NCBI GenBank assembly: GCA_019751945.1
Contig: JAIEMT010000037.1
Coordinates: forward strand, 1-61,103
DNA from: a bacterium
GTDB lineage: Bacteria > Bdellovibrionota > UBA1018
Direction: 5' to 3'
DNA: 61,103 bases
Shown: positions 1 to 8,397 of the stretch, piece by piece
Layout of the letters: each line of letters opens with the position of its first letter
How positions within the stretch are numbered: position 1 is the first letter of the stretch
Position numbers and translations under genes: made by a program
Notes under the pieces: model-generated
Seen by the model: the letters and a program-made list of their open reading frames with translations, nothing else
Databases searched by the model: none
What the model was told of the DNA's origin: nothing

Positions 1-69
1 GAACACCGGTTAAACCCTCTGCTCTAGGTCTGGCCTCGCACAAAAGCCGCATTCTTCAGCGGGAACTAA

Positions 70-1314
70 CTAGTAAATTAAAACGCGGTGATTTTGTTGG
101 TCGACCACAAAAAGATGGCAGTCATTGACGTCGACAAGCGTTGGTCGATTTAGTGTATAAGCACTAGCGGATCCCCCCTGGTTGACGGAGGAAGAAGACA
201 TGTCTGGCTGACCAATGACGTAGTTTGCGCTAGCTCCGTTGCTGGTGGGGATAGAGTTGTATACTAGAATACGGTTGTTCAAAGTGTCTGCAATGTAGAG
301 CCTTCCCGAAGAGTCCACAGCCACGCTATGAGGTTGCGCCAGCTGATTCGCTCCGGCTCCTGAGGAGTCGCTAATGAAATCGTTGTGGCCTATAACAACA
401 TCTGCAGGAGACCCATTTGAACTGGGAATTGAGTTGTAAATGAGCACCCGATTGTTGTTTCGATCCGGTATCAAAAGTTTGCCGTTTGAAATGATGGCTC
501 CGGTGGGTTCATCGGTGAGCGAAGCGGTAGGTGGATGAATCCAGCTGTTGGAGGTCATGTTGGGTTGCCCTAAGACCAGATCTGCCGCAGGCATATTGGA
601 AGTGATTGGCAATCTATAAATGAGTGTCCTGAGATTGCCCGACGGATCGGTCACGATGAGATAACCATTGTCTGCCGAGACGGAACCGAACCCAGATGCC
701 AAAGTGTTTGCCGAAATCCCGCCATTGTTGCCGGCGTTCGATGTAAAATTGGGTTGTCCAATTACATAGGCGGGTGCTTGGAGGCTCGATGTGGGAATAG
801 AGTTAAAAACCAGCACTCGATTATTATCCATATCCGACATAAAAAACTGCGCCCCGTTCCAGGCCACGTTTCTTCCCTTTGCCAAAGAGGTCGCGCTGAG
901 ACCTCCGGTGTTCAAAGTGACGGTCGAAAAATTAGGCTGGCCCCAAACCCAATCTGCAGGCGAGTTATTGGTTTCGGGAACATTATTATAAACGAGGTAT
1001 CGGTTATTGCCATATTCTCCGATGATGAGCTGCCCAGTGGACAGCCATGAAACCCCATCGGGGGTATCCAAGGTTTGGGCCGAAGGGCTTCCTCCTTGAT
1101 TTGCTGAGTTTGCAGTCATCGTGGGTTGGCCAATGACTACCGAGGCAGCCATGCCAGTCGAGGGACCAAAGCTGGCACCGCAACTCGAACTAGAAAGGCC
1201 AGATCCGCCCGAAGCCTTACTCCCTGGTCCACGAGAGCTGATCAAGCTCACGACACAGCCTTGCAACAGGATAAGAGTGATTAGAATGAAGAGTCTAGGC
1301 CTAACGTGCCACAT
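70..1314 (-). CDS. NHL-repeat (beta-propeller) lipoprotein
   Basis: Predicted secreted lipoprotein of about 414 residues. I start it at the ATG at 1314 because the preceding 17 codons only place polar residues before a clean signal peptide; the lipobox LLQGC puts the lipidated Cys at residue 20. After a Ser/Gly-rich linker, a unit built around 'VIGQPN' and 'RVLVYNSIP' recurs about six times, the signature of NHL propeller blades, and it runs to the last residues. NHL propellers are usually binding scaffolds at the cell surface. The ligand is unknown. The gene is monocistronic on the minus strand and nothing clear lies downstream in positions 1-69. Confidence 0.8.
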   Translation of the reverse strand: MWHVRPRLFILITLILLQGCVVSLISSRGPGSKASGGSGLSSSSCGASFGPSTGMAASVVIGQPTMTANSANQGGSPSAQTLDTPDGVSWLSTGQLIIGEYGNNRYLVYNNVPETNNSPADWVWGQPNFSTVTLNTGGLSATSLAKGRNVAWNGAQFFMSDMDNNRVLVFNSIPTSSLQAPAYVIGQPNFTSNAGNNGGISANTLASGFGSVSADNGYLIVTDPSGNLRTLIYRLPITSNMPAADLVLGQPNMTSNSWIHPPTASLTDEPTGAIISNGKLLIPDRNNNRVLIYNSIPSSNGSPADVVIGHNDFISDSSGAGANQLAQPHSVAVDSSGRLYIADTLNNRILVYNSIPTSNGASANYVIGQPDMSSSSVNQGGSASAYTLNRPTLVDVNDCHLFVVDQQNHRVLIY

Positions 1315-1450
1315 AGCATTAGAATAGCAGGGCGTCTTTCTTGGGAGAACTGTGTCGGAAATCACCCGGGTGGCGAGGCGGAGTTTTAGCGTGAATTACG
1401 AAATTCCACCTTTAGTGGCGGCGCTTCGTGAGGAATTAGATGTGGTCGTC

Positions 1451-1870
1451 TTAGCGCGAAACAGGCTCGCCGCTGGGCTTATCGGAGGGAAGGGCCTTCG
1501 GGCAATCCTTCACTTTTTCTAAGCGGGCGTTGAAGTAGGTGCCGTCTTTGATGAGTTGCCAGAAGGGGTAGGGGAAGAAGATGGCGGTCACGCAATTGCC
1601 ATTTTCGGTGACGGCCCATTGTCGGTCTTCGCTGCTCGAGCTGAACATTTCTCCAGTTTTATGTTCCCGAATCAGGATTGAAAACGAATAGAGAGTGCTG
1701 GGCTTTACGTTGCTGCCGCTGACAATGGCGGTGGGCGGAATCACGCGTTCGACTTTGAGAAGTTCTCCGTCGACTCGGCGGGAAAAGACCCAGCTATAAT
1801 TCTTAAAGGTAAAGATGGTTGCAGCAATCAGGAGCAAGCCTGTAACGGCCAAAACGACAGCATTTTTCAT
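1451..1870 (-). CDS. Small membrane-anchored protein, unknown function
   Basis: A 139-residue protein with one N-terminal hydrophobic segment (about residues 4-22) followed by a soluble, probably periplasmic domain. Cys residues in 'NGNCVTAIFF' and 'VKDCPKA' could form a disulfide. No family was recognised. It lies 20 bp downstream of the HD-GYP gene on the same strand and is probably cotranscribed with it. Confidence 0.6.
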   Translation of the reverse strand: MKNAVVLAVTGLLLIAATIFTFKNYSWVFSRRVDGELLKVERVIPPTAIVSGSNVKPSTLYSFSILIREHKTGEMFSSSSEDRQWAVTENGNCVTAIFFPYPFWQLIKDGTYFNARLEKVKDCPKALPSDKPSGEPVSR

Positions 1871-1890
1871 GTCTTTGGGTTTATCACGAC

Positions 1891-3276
1891 TTATTTCTTC
1901 GGAAAGAAGATTCTACGGAAGGCATCAGAAATGGGCGAGGCAAAAGAATTGAACCCTAGCTCCATCCGTTTAAAGGGGTCGTAAGTCTTATCGGTCGAAT
2001 GCCTTTTGATGGCTTCGACATAGAGTTCCGAAATTCCAACGATTTCGGCGACGCGGTTGATAGCGCCTGCACCTAGGCGGGCTGGAAAACCATCAGCCGT
2101 TCGGCGCTCATGGTGTTGTTCAATGGCTTGGATGACGGCTGGGTCAATGCCCTTCACGCCCATAAAAATCTGAGCCCCGACGATGGGGTGCGATCGATAA
2201 AGCTTCTTTTCTTCGTCATTTAAGAGCTTTTCGTCTTCGAGCTTAAATTTTTCGGGCATGTTCTGTAGTCCGACGTCGTGAAAGAATCCGGCCATGCCGA
2301 CGATCTGCACGCTCTTCTCAGCGCTCATTCCTAGGAACTTACCCAAGATGCCAGCAATCATCGTGGTGGCAGTGGCGTGTTCAAGCGAAACGAGGTCATT
2401 CATAAAAGCTGAAAAGTTTTTATTCGAATCCAAATCCATATGTTTTGAAAGGTCACGCACGCTGGTAACAAAACCCTGTGCGCGCGTCACTGTGCTTTCA
2501 CTTAGGCCAGAAAGGCGCATGAACTGAGCTGTTTCGTTGCCCAAGTTAGAAACCTGGCCAACTTTAATTTCTGTCGAAACTTCGTTATTTCCAAGAATGC
2601 GCGCGGTGAGGTCTTGGCAGTAGTTCAAGTAACTCTCTTGCGCTTCCTTTTTTAAATAAAGGTGAGTGACGCCTTTTGAAAGATAAGATTCAATGCGTTC
2701 CTTTTGAAAGAGATCGCCCGCATGCAAAATCATGAGAAAGCGACCGGGCGGAATTTTTACGTAGATATCGAAGAAAGAGCTCGTACCCGCTAAAAAATGT
2801 TTCGCCAAGATTGGAACGAAATCGTTTTCGGAAGAATGCGACTCTTGGCCGACTTTGTCGCCATTACGAGCGGCGATTTGAAGCGCTGTTTTCGCATCGA
2901 ACGTGGCTTGAGTTTCTAGAATGGCCTGCATGATGGCCGAAAGACCAAAGGGCTTTTTTAAGATGCCTCGAACAGTGAGCTTTTTGAGTTCTTCGGGGGT
3001 CAGTTCTGTTTTGGTAAAGCCTTCGAGGAGGAAGATCGGAACGATCGGCTGATGCAGAATCGATTCCTGGATCAGCGGGATTCCGTGCGGCGCGGCAAGC
3101 TTGGGGTTGATGAAAATTCCGGAGAATTCCCCCCCGCCTTTGAGAGCAGTAATGGCTTCCGTTTGGGAGCGCACCACGACAGGCTGATGCTTTTTGAAAG
3201 ATGGATCCATCTTCAATGCGACCAGAAATTCCGGGTCGGAATCAACAATTAACGGTGAATTCACTCCCTCGCCCAT
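1891..3276 (-). CDS. Divergent HD-GYP domain protein with pseudo-receiver
   Basis: A 461-residue cytoplasmic protein. The first ~125 residues look like a response-regulator receiver (LIVDSDPEF start, KKPFG near the end), but the expected phospho-Asp strand reads GIFINPK, so it probably cannot be phosphorylated there. The C-terminal half carries an HD domain (FFHDVGLQ) and then HHERRTADGFP, a GFP variant of the HD-GYP signature. HD-GYP proteins hydrolyse cyclic-di-GMP, but here the segment after GFP does not keep the usual VADVYDALT stretch, so a binding or signalling role without catalysis is possible. It is divergent from the 3433 operon. Confidence 0.75.
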   Translation of the reverse strand: MGEGVNSPLIVDSDPEFLVALKMDPSFKKHQPVVVRSQTEAITALKGGGEFSGIFINPKLAAPHGIPLIQESILHQPIVPIFLLEGFTKTELTPEELKKLTVRGILKKPFGLSAIMQAILETQATFDAKTALQIAARNGDKVGQESHSSENDFVPILAKHFLAGTSSFFDIYVKIPPGRFLMILHAGDLFQKERIESYLSKGVTHLYLKKEAQESYLNYCQDLTARILGNNEVSTEIKVGQVSNLGNETAQFMRLSGLSESTVTRAQGFVTSVRDLSKHMDLDSNKNFSAFMNDLVSLEHATATTMIAGILGKFLGMSAEKSVQIVGMAGFFHDVGLQNMPEKFKLEDEKLLNDEEKKLYRSHPIVGAQIFMGVKGIDPAVIQAIEQHHERRTADGFPARLGAGAINRVAEIVGISELYVEAIKRHSTDKTYDPFKRMELGFNSFASPISDAFRRIFFPKK

Positions 3277-3432
3277 CCTTAAATCTTAAGACAAATTCAT
3301 AAAAAAGAACACCCCTGGTCAAGAAGTCTGAGTCCAATAAATTCAAATACTTATACGAAAATCCGGCCGCTCGGTAACAATTTATCAACATTTATCAAGG
3401 TTTAAAGGGGGTCGGCCGATGAGTCAGGTGAG
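3277..3432. promoter_or_regulatory. Divergent intergenic region
   Basis: AT-rich 156-bp gap between the minus-strand HD-GYP gene and the plus-strand envelope operon; both promoters must lie here. A CGGCCG pair at about 3363 and 3413 forms a loose inverted repeat just before the plus gene. I cannot pick a single convincing -35/-10 pair. Confidence 0.35.
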
Positions 3433-4443
3433 ATGGACTGTCAGAACGTTCAAAAATCAGCCGTTTTCGCAAAAACTCTGGTCGCTTTGGTCAGCGTGGC
3501 TCTTGCCGCTTCGTCGACCCCTGCTTGGGCTCGGGTGGCGGATCATGACGCGCATGAAGCCCATGAAGCCCATGAAAAAGCCCCCCAGGCTGAGCATTCT
3601 GCCCATGGCACCGCGGTCGAAGAAACTCGAGACTTAAAGAATCCGAACCATCCCTCGCTTTGGCAGAAGATTATGGTCTGGTTCAAAATCAAGAAAGAAG
3701 CTCGCGAGAGCGGCTCCACCGGTCGTGGCGAAAAGTCTGTGAAGACCGAGCACTCGGGCATGCCCCGAACGGTTGTTGAAACTTACAAACAAGCCTTCAT
3801 CGACATCCAGACTAAGGCCGATCGTTTGCTCCGCGCCGAGCGCGAAAATGAAGAGCTTCGATTACAGAATTCTAATTTAAAAATTCAAGCCGAGAGCCTG
3901 CAGTACGCTTGCTCGCAAAAAGAAGCAGCAAAGAAAGTTCGCGAGCTGCGTATTCGTATTTCCCGCGAGACGGGTTCAGCGGTGGGTAGAACCTTGGCCA
4001 CGATTGATTACCGTCCACCGAATCATTTACTGCCAGCTCAGCTTTACACCTTGGGATTGGGATATCTCAAAGAAGGTGACGACGAAAAAGCGGCAGTGAT
4101 TTTCACCTTCTTGACCGGTACCGAAGAAGCACACAGCTTCAAGCGTCCGCAAGATTACTTGCTGACCGGTGTAGCCTGGTACCGCTTAGAAAATTTTGAA
4201 TTAGCAGATCAGTATTTTGCTCGCACGATGACCGCGAAAGGCGGAACGGCGGATGAAGCTCGCAAGGCTCATGCGCAAGCCCGTCTCTGGCGTGCACTCG
4301 TTGCTAACCAGCAGGACAAGAAGTCAAAGGTCCAATATTGGTTAGTTGACTTAGTCGATCATCACCCCCATTCCATGGAAGCGGCTTGGGTCAACTCTTC
4401 GGGTTCCAGGGAGGCAGGACGTGTACCCAGTAAAACACACTAG
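3433..4443 (+). CDS. Exported TPR-like protein with His-rich N-terminus
   Basis: A 336-residue protein with a signal peptide ending near PAWA (residue ~33). The mature N-terminus has a His/Glu/Ala repeat (HEAHEAHE, then further His), which could bind metal. A coiled-coil-like stretch (about residues 115-160) precedes helical repeats with TPR character ('LYTLGLGYLKEGDDEKAAVIF', 'GVAWYRLENFELADQYF'). No in-frame start exists upstream of 3433; the Shine-Dalgarno-like AGGTG is very close to the ATG. It overlaps the next gene by 23 bp, so the two are probably translationally coupled. It is likely a periplasmic scaffold of an envelope complex with the FecR-like protein. Confidence 0.65.
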   Translation: MDCQNVQKSAVFAKTLVALVSVALAASSTPAWARVADHDAHEAHEAHEKAPQAEHSAHGTAVEETRDLKNPNHPSLWQKIMVWFKIKKEARESGSTGRGEKSVKTEHSGMPRTVVETYKQAFIDIQTKADRLLRAERENEELRLQNSNLKIQAESLQYACSQKEAAKKVRELRIRISRETGSAVGRTLATIDYRPPNHLLPAQLYTLGLGYLKEGDDEKAAVIFTFLTGTEEAHSFKRPQDYLLTGVAWYRLENFELADQYFARTMTAKGGTADEARKAHAQARLWRALVANQQDKKSKVQYWLVDLVDHHPHSMEAAWVNSSGSREAGRVPSKTH

Positions 4444-5479
4444 TTTTGCAGTGATCTCTCTCATTGTTTTGGCCGCGTTTTCGGCTCAGTCCGCTTACGC
4501 CGTTTCGAAACAGACTCCGCAAAGTGAAGCAGCGGCTCCTTGCGCGGTTCTAGAAAAGTTTGGTGGCCCTGTTCGCTTGCTCGACGCGACTCGTACCGAC
4601 GTGGTTGATCCGGCTTACAACGTCGGCATTGCTTGTAACGGTTGGGTTTCCATTGATGGTGATGGCTGGGCGTTGATTCGTCACGCGAATGGCTATGAGT
4701 TTCATTTGGGATCCGGTTCGTTCATGCAGATTCGTGAATTAAAAGACGCCAAGGCCCCTGCTGAACACGTTGTGCTCTATCAGGGCAGTCTCTTTGCTCG
4801 CGTCCATACCAGTAACGGAGAGCTCCGTGTTGCTACTGCGAATGGTCGCGCGAAGATCGCTTCAGGTTCACTGGTGGTTACTTTCAGCCAGGTCGAAGAA
4901 GAAACTCAGGTCATTGCTGTTGAAAAAGAAACTCGTTTCGAAAATCGTTTTGAGCCGTCGCGAAAGATTGCGGTACGCGCCGGTGAAGCATCCACCTTGG
5001 GTTTTCGAACCGGACGAGTTCTTCCCACCGCACCTCGCGCCATTAGCATTGCTTCGATGCGCGACAAGCTCCACGAATTGGGCTTAGAAGAAAAAGATTA
5101 TCAGATTGCCATTCGCTCGGTGCGGGAGCGCCAAGAGCGCAAGTCGGTGGCGTTGAACGAAGCATCGCCTAAAAAAGGTCGTTCTATTGCAAGCCTTCGC
5201 AAGAGCAAGAACGCGAGCTATGAGCGCCATCCGTCGCGTGGATTGGCGGCCGACAATGCCGTTCGGAACGCCATGATCAAACGCGTGGTCGGTGGCGAAC
5301 CTGAAGGTAGCAAAATTTTATTTCCGGATATTACAACTCGCACCCCATCGAGTGTGGGTATTCAAGTACGGAGCATTGAAAGTCGCGCAGGCTATCAGGC
5401 CACGGCTACTGAGAAGCATGAGGAGTTGGAGAAGAAGAAGCTCATCGAAGAGCTTTCCAATATGCACCCCGATCTCTGA
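4421..5479 (+). CDS. Secreted FecR-domain-like protein
   Basis: A 352-residue protein with a GTG start at 4421, chosen because GGGAGG lies about 7 bases upstream. A signal peptide ends near SAYA (residue ~27). Residues ~35-190 resemble a FecR domain: 'GWVSIDGDGWALIRHANGYEFHLG', 'LYQGSLFARV', and a closing 'VRAGEAS'. In this family the domain senses or binds envelope ligands; here it is exported and not attached to an anti-sigma domain. The C-terminal third is basic and low-complexity. It sits between a TPR-like protein and a barrel, suggesting a shared surface structure. Confidence 0.65.
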   Translation: MYPVKHTSFAVISLIVLAAFSAQSAYAVSKQTPQSEAAAPCAVLEKFGGPVRLLDATRTDVVDPAYNVGIACNGWVSIDGDGWALIRHANGYEFHLGSGSFMQIRELKDAKAPAEHVVLYQGSLFARVHTSNGELRVATANGRAKIASGSLVVTFSQVEEETQVIAVEKETRFENRFEPSRKIAVRAGEASTLGFRTGRVLPTAPRAISIASMRDKLHELGLEEKDYQIAIRSVRERQERKSVALNEASPKKGRSIASLRKSKNASYERHPSRGLAADNAVRNAMIKRVVGGEPEGSKILFPDITTRTPSSVGIQVRSIESRAGYQATATEKHEELEKKKLIEELSNMHPDL

Positions 5480-5503
5480 TCGAAACGGACCCAAGGAGGG
5501 ACC

Positions 5504-6043
5504 ATGGTTAGGTTTAGAATTTTAATCTTCTTACTGTTGAGCGGGATTCCCGTGGCTCAAAGTGCCCAAGCAGGGTTCTTTGAAGTGACGTTGGGATTCT
5601 CCTACTCTCGAAGCAACTATGCGGCTGATAACTACACCTGGACTCGTCGCTACGGTGGCTCGGTCGGTTACAACTTCACCGATCGCACCAGTATTGAATG
5701 GGATTTTCAAGACATCGTCGAACGCACCAAGCTTTCCACGCAAGACACAACGTTTCACGATCAGGTTTACGCTTTGAACTGGGTGCAGTCGTATACGCCC
5801 AAGGGCTCTGTCATTCAGCCTTATACGAAGCTGGGACTTGCGCTTCTCAATCGTGACGCCAGCGGAAACATTGCCCTCACGCAATTGGATGAGGAATCGG
5901 CTGTTCTTGGTTTAGGTTTCCGAATATATTTGAGTAATCGTTTTGCAATCCGGATAGAAGGCACCACCTACCTTGAAAAACTACAGCTCAAGACTTGGGA
6001 AGATAACATCGCCATTACGTTCGGGACTTCGGTTTTCTTCTAA
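5504..6043 (+). CDS. Small outer-membrane beta-barrel protein
   Basis: A 179-residue protein with a signal peptide (cleavage near AQAG), alternating aromatic/polar strands and a C-terminal Phe (TSVFF), the classic end of an outer-membrane barrel. Size suits an eight-stranded OmpA/OmpW-like barrel. AAGGAGGG precedes the ATG. It is 24 bp downstream of the FecR-like gene and its 3' end overlaps the next gene by 71 bp in another frame. Confidence 0.75.
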   Translation: MVRFRILIFLLLSGIPVAQSAQAGFFEVTLGFSYSRSNYAADNYTWTRRYGGSVGYNFTDRTSIEWDFQDIVERTKLSTQDTTFHDQVYALNWVQSYTPKGSVIQPYTKLGLALLNRDASGNIALTQLDEESAVLGLGFRIYLSNRFAIRIEGTTYLEKLQLKTWEDNIAITFGTSVFF

Positions 6044-7073
6044 GACGTTTCTTTTTCTCGCGCTCCCGGTTTTCTCCGGTTGCAGCAGCGTCGGGTACCT
6101 GCTTCAAGCGGGCAAGGGTCAACTCACTCTCCTGAATCGCGCGAAACCTATTTCCGAAGTTTTAAAAGACGAGCGCACGCCTCCAAAGATCAAAGCCATT
6201 TTATCGGAAGTGGATGACATCAAGAAGTTTGGTGAATCGCAATTGCTGAAAGCCACAAAGAACTACCGCGACTACGTCAAGGTGGAGGGCGGTGCGATTT
6301 CTTGGGTGGTCAGCGCGTGTGATCCTTTGAAGTTCGAGCCACGGCGTTGGTCGTTTCCCATTGTCGGGAGTTTCACTTACCTGGGTTGGTTTAGTTTAGA
6401 TGATGCCAAAGAGTACGCTGAAGAAATCAAGAAAGAAGGCCTGGACGTCGACGTCCGTGGAGCCGCCGCATATTCCACTTTGGGTTGGTTTCGCGACCCG
6501 GTGTTGTCGACCATGGTTTCTCGTGGAGACGAAAGCCTCGGCGATTTTGTGAATATTATTCTGCACGAGTCCGTGCATGCGACTTATTACCTCGACGAGC
6601 AGTCGTCATTTAATGAAAGCTTGGCCAGCTTCGTGGCCGATCAAATGACCCCCCAGTATTTGGAACAGAAGAAGGGGAAGGCGTCTCCGGAACTGGCTTC
6701 TTATCTGGCTGAGGAAAAGCAATCGGCTCAGAGGCAGAAACTGTTTCATCAGGCCTATAACGAGTTGGATGAGCTGTATAAGTCGAGTGCTCCTCGCGAA
6801 GAAAAGCTTGCGAAGAAAGCGGATGTTCTTCAACGCTTGATGAAGGCGACGGAAGCAAAGCGAGAAGTGAACAACGCAACACTGATTCAATTCCGTACCT
6901 ACGGCTCCGGTTTGGCGGAGTTTGAAAAGGTTTACGCCGCGTGTGGCCGCGATTGGAACCGCTTCTGGAAAGCGATTCGTAGCGTGAATGACAAATCTTT
7001 CCCCTCCGCGCAGATGGAAGAAATCGGGCCAGTGGTTTTAAAAGCCGCGGATGCGTGTGCCCTTGGATCTTAG
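5973..7073 (+). CDS. Zinc aminopeptidase lipoprotein (PF10023-like)
   Basis: A 366-residue protein with lipobox FSGC and a catalytic HESVH motif at residues 198-202; the following FNESLASFVAD supplies the likely third zinc ligand Glu. This is the pattern of the predicted aminopeptidase family PF10023. The TTG at 5973 is the only start that keeps the whole signal peptide, which places 71 bp inside the preceding barrel gene without a clear ribosome-binding site. Translation is probably coupled. The stop codon overlaps that of the HNH gene on the other strand by 4 bp, so the HNH unit landed exactly at the end of this gene. Confidence 0.8.
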   Translation: MKNYSSRLGKITSPLRSGLRFSSKTFLFLALPVFSGCSSVGYLLQAGKGQLTLLNRAKPISEVLKDERTPPKIKAILSEVDDIKKFGESQLLKATKNYRDYVKVEGGAISWVVSACDPLKFEPRRWSFPIVGSFTYLGWFSLDDAKEYAEEIKKEGLDVDVRGAAAYSTLGWFRDPVLSTMVSRGDESLGDFVNIILHESVHATYYLDEQSSFNESLASFVADQMTPQYLEQKKGKASPELASYLAEEKQSAQRQKLFHQAYNELDELYKSSAPREEKLAKKADVLQRLMKATEAKREVNNATLIQFRTYGSGLAEFEKVYAACGRDWNRFWKAIRSVNDKSFPSAQMEEIGPVVLKAADACALGS

Positions 7074-8020
7074 GGCCTCTTGTGATGAAGCAGCTGGTGA
7101 TGCCCCCGGCAGAGCAAAGCCTGGTTACTTAGCGTCGTTTCCCCTCCCTGTGACAAGGGTTTCTTATGATGGATATCGAGCCAGCGCCTTTCAGTACAGC
7201 GCTTGCCTTGCGTGACATGGGTACACTGCGCCTGATCTCGTTTTTGAACGGCGTGGTGGAGATGAGCTGGAATAACGCCGGGATTTTTGTTCACTCGCGC
7301 CGGAGTGTGTTTGGAAAGTCCCAAAAATTGACGATGATTCTCGTAGGGATGTCTCAGATCATTCTCAGGCGCCATTTCCAACCCGTCACTCCTAGTAAAC
7401 GATGGAATTAGGACTTTCCAAACACACTCCGGCGCGAGTGGTTTGGAGCGCTTGGCCTTCTCAAGCGGATCGTTTTTCTGAAGATATAAATCGGCCATGG
7501 CTTCTAAAGCCTGCTCCAGGGACGCGGCGGATTTCTTCGACTCCAGATCTTGAATGCGCTTCAGCTTTTTCAGGAGTGCTTCTGAAATTCCCAATTTCAA
7601 TTCCACTCGTTCTTCAGCCACATACCGAGTGCTTTCTTTCACGCTCCTCTCAGGAAACTCTTTAGCAACAATTTTCTCCAGTTCTCGTTTCGGAAACTGA
7701 GCCGCCGCCTGAAGCCACTTGTCTTGATATTCGGGAGTGAGAATCGAAACAATGACCTTGGCATTCGAAAGGGAAATCTCCTGATCTTGAATCCTTTCTT
7801 TCAAAGCAGGAACCTGAACAGATTTTCTAGAGATCGTAATAAAGTTATAGGCAACGCTATCTGAAAGCCCGAGCGACCTCACATAGTCAAAGAGACTTTT
7901 GAAACCCAGATCTCGATAACCATTACAAAGATCGATTTCCTGCAAAACAGAAATCAGTTCTGTTTCCGTTCGAAGATACGTTTTCACCAATGCCACAGCT
8001 CTTTCATGCAAAGTTTTCAT
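7070..8020 (-). CDS. HNH endonuclease, copy 1, with in-frame MITE insertion
   Basis: A 316-residue protein. The N-terminal ~190 residues are helical and shared with the two other copies in the window; the C-terminal HNH domain has paired Cys residues, DIHHKKP and CRGHH. I start it at 8020 because the third copy has an in-frame stop just upstream of that ATG. Between the Pro of LAP and ARV it carries 43 extra residues, encoded by the 125-bp element plus a 4-bp duplication (129 bp, no stop). Its last residues (KRP) and its stop come from flanking DNA. Activity is untested; the insertion lies between the helical part and the HNH domain. Confidence 0.8.
   Translation of the reverse strand: MKTLHERAVALVKTYLRTETELISVLQEIDLCNGYRDLGFKSLFDYVRSLGLSDSVAYNFITISRKSVQVPALKERIQDQEISLSNAKVIVSILTPEYQDKWLQAAAQFPKRELEKIVAKEFPERSVKESTRYVAEERVELKLGISEALLKKLKRIQDLESKKSAASLEQALEAMADLYLQKNDPLEKAKRSKPLAPECVWKVLIPSFTRSDGLEMAPENDLRHPYENHRQFLGLSKHTPARVNKNPGVIPAHLHHAVQKRDQAQCTHVTQGKRCTERRWLDIHHKKPLSQGGETTLSNQALLCRGHHQLLHHKRP
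7304..7428 (+). mobile_element. 125-bp MITE-like element, copy 1 (inside HNH gene)
   Basis: Terminal inverted repeats AGTGTGTTTGGAAAGTCC / GGACTTTCCAAACACACT surround an asymmetric core of about 89 bp. CCGG lies on both sides (7300-7303 and 7429-7432), while the corresponding site in HNH copy 2 (27650-27667) has CCGG once. This shows a 4-bp duplication of the target. The sequence appears identical to the copies at 8234 and 45630. Confidence 0.85.
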
Positions 8021-8222
8021 GCGCACTCTGTAACACAGGGTTTTTTGGCGAATGCAGTTGCAGGCTAGTGAATGAAGTCCGGATTTATTTTTTGGAATCA
8101 AAAATAGTTCTATTCGTTCGAAGAAACGGAAATAAACGCGAATAACAGGATTTTAAATTCGCATCTCGGACTCTTAGTGTTTGCCATCCACAAACCTGTC
8201 AAGCATTTCTCAAATTATTTTT
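8021..8222 (-). promoter_or_regulatory. Conserved leader of HNH unit, copy 1
   Basis: A 202-bp region between the palindrome and the HNH start, alignable with copies 2 and 3. TTGACA (minus strand, 8198-8203) is kept in all three and could be a -35 box; the matching -10 is weak. The end reads into a conserved run around CCAAAAAACCCTGTGTTAC before the ATG. Confidence 0.45.
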
Positions 8223-8233
8223 ACTCGCGCCGG

Positions 8234-8358
8234 AGTGTGTTTGGAAAGTCCCAAAAATTGACGATGATTCTCGTAGGGATGTCTCAGATCATTCTCAGGC
8301 GCCATTTCCAACCCGTCACTCCTAGTAAACGATGGAATTAGGACTTTCCAAACACACT
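8234..8358 (+). mobile_element. 125-bp MITE-like element, copy 2 (intergenic)
   Basis: Same sequence and orientation as the element at 7304-7428, inserted in the palindrome that forms the 5' edge of HNH unit 1 (ACTCGCG at 8223-8229, CGCGAGT at 8363-8369), again with CCGG on both sides. Together with the 7304 copy it forms a direct repeat that could recombine. Confidence 0.85.
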
Positions 8359-8397
8359 CCGGCGCGAGTTCAGAATTTGTTCAGGGGTTAAGGATCC

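Larger units (their letters stand above)
7082..8369 (-). mobile_element. HNH palindrome-associated unit, copy 1
   Basis: Unit defined by comparison with copies at 26849-27878 and 45375-46568. The 5' edge is the ACTCGCG...CGCGAGT palindrome (here split by a MITE at 8234-8358), then a conserved ~202-bp leader, then the HNH gene. The 3' edge is at the codons for the last two His. It is inserted at the stop codon of the aminopeptidase gene. Confidence 0.7.

Noticed and set aside
1..69. Possible gene end at the window start
   Set aside because: No frame with coding character could be supported in 69 bp.
3419..3637. 72-codon frame with a good GGGGG ribosome-binding-like sequence just before the TPR-like gene
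   Set aside because: It overlaps the signal peptide of the 336-aa gene in another frame and its translation is basic/aromatic without a domain; the 3433 frame has a proper signal peptide. The ribosome-binding site may still load ribosomes for 3433.
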